A stretch of 64,000 nt of DNA from positions 2,294,001 to 2,358,000 of the forward strand of contig NZ_CP155796.1 in NCBI RefSeq assembly GCF_039729195.1, read 5' to 3'. A program made the translations under genes and the position numbers. This DNA is from Mycobacterium sp. DL. Its GTDB lineage: Bacteria > Actinomycetota > Actinomycetes > Mycobacteriales > Mycobacteriaceae. The first letter of the stretch is position 1. Every line of letters begins with the position of its first letter. Positions 59,625 to 64,000 of the stretch are shown here, piece after piece. Below the pieces are notes generated by a model. The model was not told the DNA's origin, made no database searches, and saw nothing but the letters and a program-made list of their open reading frames with translations.

Positions 59625-60680
59625 GTGAACATCGACATGGCGGCACTGCACGCGATCGAGGCCGACAAGGGAATCACCGTCGACGTCGTCGTCGACACCA
59701 TCAAATCGGCACTGCTGACGGCGTATCGACACACCGAGGGCCACGAGGCCGAGGCGTATATCGACATCGACCGCAAAACCGGTGTCGTGAAGGTGATGGC
59801 CCGCGAAACCGACGCCGACGGCAATGTGTTGCACGAATGGGACGACACCCCTGAGGGTTTCGGCCGGATCGCGGCGACCACCGCGCGCCAGGTGATCCTG
59901 CAACGGCTCCGCGACGCCGAGAACGAGAAGAACTACGGTGAGTTCGCGGCCCGGGAGGGAGACATCGTCGCCGGTGTCATCCAGCGGGACGCGCGCGCGA
60001 ACGCCCGCGGTCTGGTGGTGGTCCGCATGGGCAGCGAGACGAAGGGGTCCGAGGGCGTCATCCCGTCCGCCGAACAGGTGCCCGGCGAAAGCTACGAGCA
60101 CGGAGATCGGTTGCGCTGCTACGTCGTCGGTGTGTCCCGTGGCGCCAGGGAACCGCTCATCACGCTGTCACGGACACACCCCAATCTGGTGCGCAAATTG
60201 TTCTCCCTGGAGGTCCCCGAGATCGCCGACGGGTCGGTCGACATCGTTGCGGTGGCCCGGGAGGCCGGTCACCGGTCCAAGATCGCCGTCACGTCGCGCA
60301 TGCCGGGTCTGAACGCCAAAGGTGCCTGCATCGGTCCGATGGGCCAGCGGGTGCGCAATGTGATGAGCGAGCTGTCCGGCGAGAAGATCGACATCATCGA
60401 CTACGACGAGGACCCTGCCCGGTTCGTGGCCAACGCACTGTCGCCGGCCAAGGTGGTGTCGGTGTCGGTGATCGACGAGGGCACCCGGGCGGCACGGGTG
60501 ATCGTCCCGGACTTCCAGCTGTCCCTGGCCATCGGCAAAGAAGGTCAGAACGCCCGGCTGGCGGCACGGTTGACGGGCTGGCGCATCGACATCCGCAGCG
60601 ACGATGCGGCAGCCGACAGGCCCGCGGAGCGCACACCGCCCCGACCGGATGCGGCCCACGGCGCGGTGGGGGAACGCTGA
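59625..60680 (+). CDS. nusA: Transcription termination/antitermination protein NusA
   Basis: NusA binds RNA polymerase and RNA to modulate pausing, termination and rRNA antitermination. The 351-residue protein has the N-terminal RNAP-binding domain (about 1-105), S1 (about 110-185), KH1 and KH2 (about 190-330, with [30 protein letters not shown] and [19 protein letters not shown]). A short acidic/Pro tail follows. It lacks the C-terminal repeats of E. coli NusA, as is normal in actinobacteria. GGAAAGGAGG precedes the GTG start. A 70-bp gap follows before ylxR. Confidence 0.95.
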   Translation: MNIDMAALHAIEADKGITVDVVVDTIKSALLTAYRHTEGHEAEAYIDIDRKTGVVKVMARETDADGNVLHEWDDTPEGFGRIAATTARQVILQRLRDAENEKNYGEFAAREGDIVAGVIQRDARANARGLVVVRMGSETKGSEGVIPSAEQVPGESYEHGDRLRCYVVGVSRGAREPLITLSRTHPNLVRKLFSLEVPEIADGSVDIVAVAREAGHRSKIAVTSRMPGLNAKGACIGPMGQRVRNVMSELSGEKIDIIDYDEDPARFVANALSPAKVVSVSVIDEGTRAARVIVPDFQLSLAIGKEGQNARLAARLTGWRIDIRSDDAAADRPAERTPPRPDAAHGAVGER

Positions 60681-60739
60681 CCCGCGGCCGAGTCCGTTCG
60701 CTTTCGGCACCGATTTTCTTTTCGGTACTGCGGTGACGG

Positions 60740-60745
60740 TAGACT
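60740..60745 (+). promoter_or_regulatory. -10 box TAGACT, internal promoter before ylxR-infB
   Basis: TAGACT, preceded by GACGG, ends 5 nt before GTG 60751. That spacing predicts a transcript starting at or within a few bases of the GTG. It would allow ylxR-infB expression independent of rimP-nusA. Confidence 0.45.
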
Positions 60746-60750
60746 CAGCT

Positions 60751-61134
60751 GTGATCCAGCGCGAGATGTCGGCTCGGACGCAGAGAAGCACCGTCAAACC
60801 CCCGGGTGAGCCAGTGCGGACCTGCATCGGATGTCGACAACGAGAGCTGGCCGTCGAATTGCTTCGGGTTGTCGCTGTCGACGGCGGGAACGGCCAGAGT
60901 GCCGTGACCGTCGATGTAGCGAAAAAGCTCCCGGGGCGGGGTGCCTGGTTGCATCACGACCCCGAGTGTCTCCGGGCGGCGATTCGCCGGCGGGCCTTCG
61001 GCCGAGCGTTACGGATCACCGGTAACCCGGACATCACCGCGGTGGAAGAGCGTTTCCAGGTAGTGGACGCGTTCGACCCGCCCGGCAACAGGACAGGTAG
61101 CGAAGAACATGAGCACACCGTGAAGTCTCGATGA
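60751..61134 (+). CDS. ylxR: YlxR family RNA-binding protein (DUF448)
   Basis: The roughly 127-residue protein has the YlxR hallmark VRTCIGCRQRELAVELLRVV near its start, then KKLPGRGAWLHHDPECLRAAIRRRAFGRAL. Both are family-defining. YlxR proteins are small, basic, nucleic-acid-associated regulators encoded between nusA and infB. The start is uncertain: GTG at 60751 (used) fits a leaderless promoter box, while ATG at 60766 is also in frame. Residues upstream of PVRTC are poorly conserved either way. The C-terminal tail of about 40 residues is hydrophilic. Confidence 0.88.
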   Translation: MIQREMSARTQRSTVKPPGEPVRTCIGCRQRELAVELLRVVAVDGGNGQSAVTVDVAKKLPGRGAWLHHDPECLRAAIRRRAFGRALRITGNPDITAVEERFQVVDAFDPPGNRTGSEEHEHTVKSR

Positions 61135-61201
61135 CCATGCGTCATAGCTAAACCGAGGCGCGGCGCCCACCACCGCTGTCGCCTCCCAGACAGGAGATGT
61201 A

Positions 61202-63967
61202 GTGGCAGGTAAGGCCCGCGTGCACGAGTTGGCTAAAGAACTCGGTGTCACCAGCAAGGAAGTTCTCGCCCGACTGAATGATCAGGGCGAATTCGTCAAA
61301 TCCGCGTCGTCAACGGTCGAGGCGCCCGTCGCCCGCCGTCTTCGTGAGTCGTTCGGGGGACCCAAGTCCACCGGCGAGAAGGTCCCCAGCAGCGGAAACG
61401 GCTCACCCGCCAAGCCCGCCGCCCCCAAGCCGGCAGCTCCCAAGCCGGCTGCGCCGCCGGCAGCGCAGGAGCCCGTTGCTCCGCCCGCACCTGCAGCTCC
61501 GCCCGCTCCCGCGGCGCCGCCTGCGGCGCCTGCCGCCGCTGCGTCGCCGGCCCCACCGGCCACCCCCGGCCCGGCGCCCACTCCGGGCCCCCGTCCCGGT
61601 CCGGTGCCAGGTGGCGCTCCCCGTCCGAGCGCGCGGACCCCGCGTGTCGGCAACAACCCGTTCTCTTCCCAACAGCCCGTCGAACGGCCTGCGCCACGGC
61701 CCCAGGCCCCGCGTCCCGGTGGCGGCCCCGGTAGCCCCGCGGGTCCCGGCGGTCCACGGCCCGGTGGCGGTCCCCGTCCCGGCGCCACACCCGGCAACAT
61801 GCCGCCCCGTCCGCAGGGAGCTCGTCCCGGCGGCGGGCCGCGCCCCGGTGGCGGGCCGCGTCCCGGTCCCGGTGCCCGTCCCGGCGCAAGCACAGGTGGT
61901 CGTCCCGGTGGTCCCGGTGGCGGCGGCGGTGGCGGTAACTACCGCGGCGGTGGCGCCGGTGGTCCCGGCGGTGGCGGTGCGCCCGGAGGCGGCGGCGGTT
62001 TCCGCGGTCGTCCCGGTGGCGGCGGTGGCCGTCCCGGCCAGCGCGGCGGTGCTGCTGGTGCCTTCGGTCGTCCCGGCGGTGCAGTCCGTCGCGGTCGCAA
62101 GTCGAAGCGCGCCAAACGCGCCGAGTACGAGAACATGCAGGCGCCGGTCGTCGGTGGCGTGCGGCTGCCACACGGCAACGGTGAGACCATCCGGCTCGCC
62201 CGCGGCGCGTCGCTGGTCGACTTCGCCGAGAAGATCGACGCCAACCCGGCCGCACTGGTGCAGGCGTTGTTCAACCTCGGCGAGATGGTGACCGCGACGC
62301 AGTCGGTCGACGATTCGACGCTCGAACTGCTCGGCGGCGAGATGAACTACGTCGTGCAGGTCGTCTCGCCCGAAGACGAGGACCGCGAACTGCTGCAGTC
62401 CTTCGACCTCACCTACGGCGAGGACGAGGGTGGCGAGGACGATCTGGAGTTCCGTCCGCCGGTCGTCACGGTCATGGGTCACGTCGACCACGGCAAGACC
62501 CGACTGCTGGACTCGATTCGTCAGGCGAACGTCCGCGAGGGCGAGGCCGGTGGCATCACCCAGCACATCGGCGCCTACCAGGTTCTCACCGAGCTGGACG
62601 GCAACGAGCGGCTTGTCACCTTCATCGACACCCCGGGTCACGAGGCGTTCACCGCCATGCGTGCCCGTGGCGCGAAGGCCACCGACATCGCGATCCTCGT
62701 GGTCGCGGCCGACGACGGTGTCATGCCGCAGACGGTCGAGGCCATCAACCACGCGCAGGCCGCTGATGTGCCGATCGTGGTGGCGGTCAACAAGATCGAC
62801 AAGGAAGGCGCTGATCCGTCCAAGATCCGCGCTCAGCTCACCGAGTACGGCCTCGTCGCCGAGGACTTCGGTGGCGACACCATGTTCGTCGACATCTCCG
62901 CCAAGCAGGGCACCAATATCGACGCCCTGCTCGAAGCGGTGATCCTGACCGCCGATGCCGCGTTGGACCTGCGTGCCAACCCGGACATGGAGGCCCAGGG
63001 TGTGGCCATCGAGGCACATCTGGACCGCGGTCGGGGCCCTGTGGCCACCGTGCTGATCCAGCGCGGAACGTTGCGCGTCGGCGACTCGATCGTGGCCGGC
63101 GACGCCTACGGCCGTGTCCGCCGCATGGTCGACGAGCACGGCGAGGACGTCACCGAGGCGCTGCCGTCGCGGCCGGTGCAGGTCATCGGCTTCACGTCGG
63201 TGCCAGGAGCAGGCGACAACCTGCTGGTCGTCGACGAGGACCGCATCGCCCGGCAGATCGCCGACCGGCGCAGCGCGCGCAAGCGCAACGCGCTGGCCGC
63301 CAAGACACGCAAGCGCATCAGCCTGGACGATCTGGACGCCGCGCTGAAGGAAACGTCGCAGCTGAACCTGATCCTCAAGGGCGACAACTCCGGCACCGTC
63401 GAGGCGCTGGAAGAGGCCCTGTACGGGATCGAGATCGACGACGAGGTGGAACTGCGCGTCATCGACCGCGGTGTCGGCGGTGTCACCGAGACCAACGTCA
63501 ACCTGGCGTCGGCATCGGACGCGATCATCATCGGGTTCAACGTCCGTGCGGAAGGCAAGGCCACCGAGCTGGCCAACCGCGAGGGCGTCGACATCCGGTA
63601 CTACTCGGTGATCTATCAGGCGATCGACGAGATCCAGAGTGCGCTCAAGGGCATGCTCAAGCCGGTCTACGAGGAGAAGGAACTCGGCCGCGCCGAGATC
63701 CGGGCGATCTTCCGGTCGTCGAAGGTCGGCAATATCGCCGGTTGCCTCGTCACCTCGGGCATCATGCGGCGAAACGCCAAGGCCCGCCTGTTGCGCGACA
63801 ACGTGGTGGTGGCCGAGACGGTCACGATCTCGTCGCTCAAGCGGGAGAAGGACGATGCCACCGAGGTCCGCGAAGGGTATGAGTGCGGTCTGACTCTGAC
63901 CTACAACGACATCAAGGAAGGCGACGTCATCGAGGCGTACGAGCTCGTCGAAAAAGCACGCACGTGA
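61202..63967 (+). CDS. infB: Translation initiation factor IF-2
   Basis: IF-2 is the GTPase that places initiator tRNA on the 30S subunit. The 921-residue protein has an N-terminal helix domain (1-55). A long Pro/Ala- then Gly/Arg-rich linker (about 60-300) follows, then the second IF2_N module ([15 protein letters not shown] ...). The GTPase domain has G1 GHVDHGKT near 426, G3 DTPGH near 477 and G4 NKID near 530. Domains II, III and C2 complete it. The GTG start is preceded by AGGAG. The linker (61400-62100) is low-complexity and encodes many [12 protein letters not shown] turns, as usual in high-GC actinobacteria. It is 12 bp upstream of the next gene. Confidence 0.96.
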   Translation: MAGKARVHELAKELGVTSKEVLARLNDQGEFVKSASSTVEAPVARRLRESFGGPKSTGEKVPSSGNGSPAKPAAPKPAAPKPAAPPAAQEPVAPPAPAAPPAPAAPPAAPAAAASPAPPATPGPAPTPGPRPGPVPGGAPRPSARTPRVGNNPFSSQQPVERPAPRPQAPRPGGGPGSPAGPGGPRPGGGPRPGATPGNMPPRPQGARPGGGPRPGGGPRPGPGARPGASTGGRPGGPGGGGGGGNYRGGGAGGPGGGGAPGGGGGFRGRPGGGGGRPGQRGGAAGAFGRPGGAVRRGRKSKRAKRAEYENMQAPVVGGVRLPHGNGETIRLARGASLVDFAEKIDANPAALVQALFNLGEMVTATQSVDDSTLELLGGEMNYVVQVVSPEDEDRELLQSFDLTYGEDEGGEDDLEFRPPVVTVMGHVDHGKTRLLDSIRQANVREGEAGGITQHIGAYQVLTELDGNERLVTFIDTPGHEAFTAMRARGAKATDIAILVVAADDGVMPQTVEAINHAQAADVPIVVAVNKIDKEGADPSKIRAQLTEYGLVAEDFGGDTMFVDISAKQGTNIDALLEAVILTADAALDLRANPDMEAQGVAIEAHLDRGRGPVATVLIQRGTLRVGDSIVAGDAYGRVRRMVDEHGEDVTEALPSRPVQVIGFTSVPGAGDNLLVVDEDRIARQIADRRSARKRNALAAKTRKRISLDDLDAALKETSQLNLILKGDNSGTVEALEEALYGIEIDDEVELRVIDRGVGGVTETNVNLASASDAIIIGFNVRAEGKATELANREGVDIRYYSVIYQAIDEIQSALKGMLKPVYEEKELGRAEIRAIFRSSKVGNIAGCLVTSGIMRRNAKARLLRDNVVVAETVTISSLKREKDDATEVREGYECGLTLTYNDIKEGDVIEAYELVEKART

Positions 63968-63979
63968 TGACCAGCAGCC

Positions 63980-64000
63980 ATGGTTGATGTCGGTCGGGCG
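63980..64000 (+). CDS. rbfA: Start of ribosome-binding factor A, cut by window end
   Basis: Only seven codons are visible (MVDVGRA). The M-x-D-x-x-R-A start and its place 12 bp after infB match mycobacterial rbfA, whose proteins begin with Met, an Asp and an Arg-Ala before a basic helix. Nothing else can be judged. Confidence 0.5.

Noticed and set aside
61700..62100. Repetitive GGTCCCGGTGG-type DNA as a minisatellite or CRISPR-like array
   Set aside because: It is in frame and codes the Gly/Pro/Arg-rich linker of IF-2; unit length and sequence vary, with no spacers.

Overview
The window is high-GC actinobacterial DNA and almost certainly comes from a fast-growing Mycobacterium (Mycolicibacterium). 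Lineage markers include mycothione reductase, a mycofactocin-type short-chain dehydrogenase, two F420-type luciferase-like oxidoreductases, a WS/DGAT acyltransferase, MPT70/MPT83-like fasciclin proteins and EfpA. From about 10.2 kb to the end, gene content and order follow the M. tuberculosis Rv2876-to-Rv2838c block as I remember it, with local insertions and losses. The species cannot be fixed from sequence alone. I see no insertion sequence, prophage, CRISPR array, tRNA or rRNA. || Layout. 1-9.5 kb: lipid and xenobiotic metabolism (5'-cut Baeyer-Villiger-type monooxygenase, HSL-type esterase, SRPBCC protein, acyl-CoA dehydrogenase, two luciferase-like oxidoreductases, NADPH:enone reductase-like protein, DUF427 protein, WS/DGAT). 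9.6-15.4 kb: an unrecognised protein, DUF2631 membrane protein, mycofactocin-type SDR, photolyase, PuuE-type deacetylase and two fasciclin genes, each behind a SigK-like promoter. 15.5-23.3 kb: dxr-rip1-ispG (MEP isoprenoid pathway plus site-2 protease), two GNAT proteins (one carrying a GyrA-like helical segment), a penicillin-binding lipoprotein and a DUF1707 protein. 23.3-28.9 kb: sulfotransferase/DUF1214 pair with a divergent TetR gene and a 17-bp operator between them, thioesterase, methionine aminopeptidase, a lipoprotein and an alpha/beta-hydrolase-like protein. || 28.9-37.9 kb: the N-acetylglutaminylglutamine amide osmolyte pair (asnO-like, ngg-like) divergent from a gamma-glutamylation operon (glutamine-synthetase-like, PuuD-like, aldehyde dehydrogenase, SDR, FadR-type regulator). 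37.9-40.9 kb: ArsR-type metal regulator and a cobalt/nickel ECF transporter (cbiM, PDGLE protein, cbiQ, cbiO) in the place where M. tuberculosis has nicT. 40.9-44.6 kb: two-component system, DoxX protein and a SigH-like ECF sigma factor. 44.7-54.4 kb: mtr, a lipase, mqo, and the cobalamin/siroheme set (chelatase I/D fusion, cobO, cobB, cysG). 54.5-64 kb: efpA, proS, two ferritin-like/lipoprotein genes, and the rimP-nusA-ylxR-infB-rbfA translation operon, cut in rbfA. || Working together: the ECF transporter probably supplies Co/Ni to the chelatase and cob genes about 9 kb downstream. Dxr and IspG share one operon. The SigH-like factor, DoxX and Mtr form a plausible thiol-redox neighbourhood. 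Many genes have a TANNNT box 5-8 nt before the start codon, which suggests leaderless transcripts. Start codons were chosen by eye; no database search was run.
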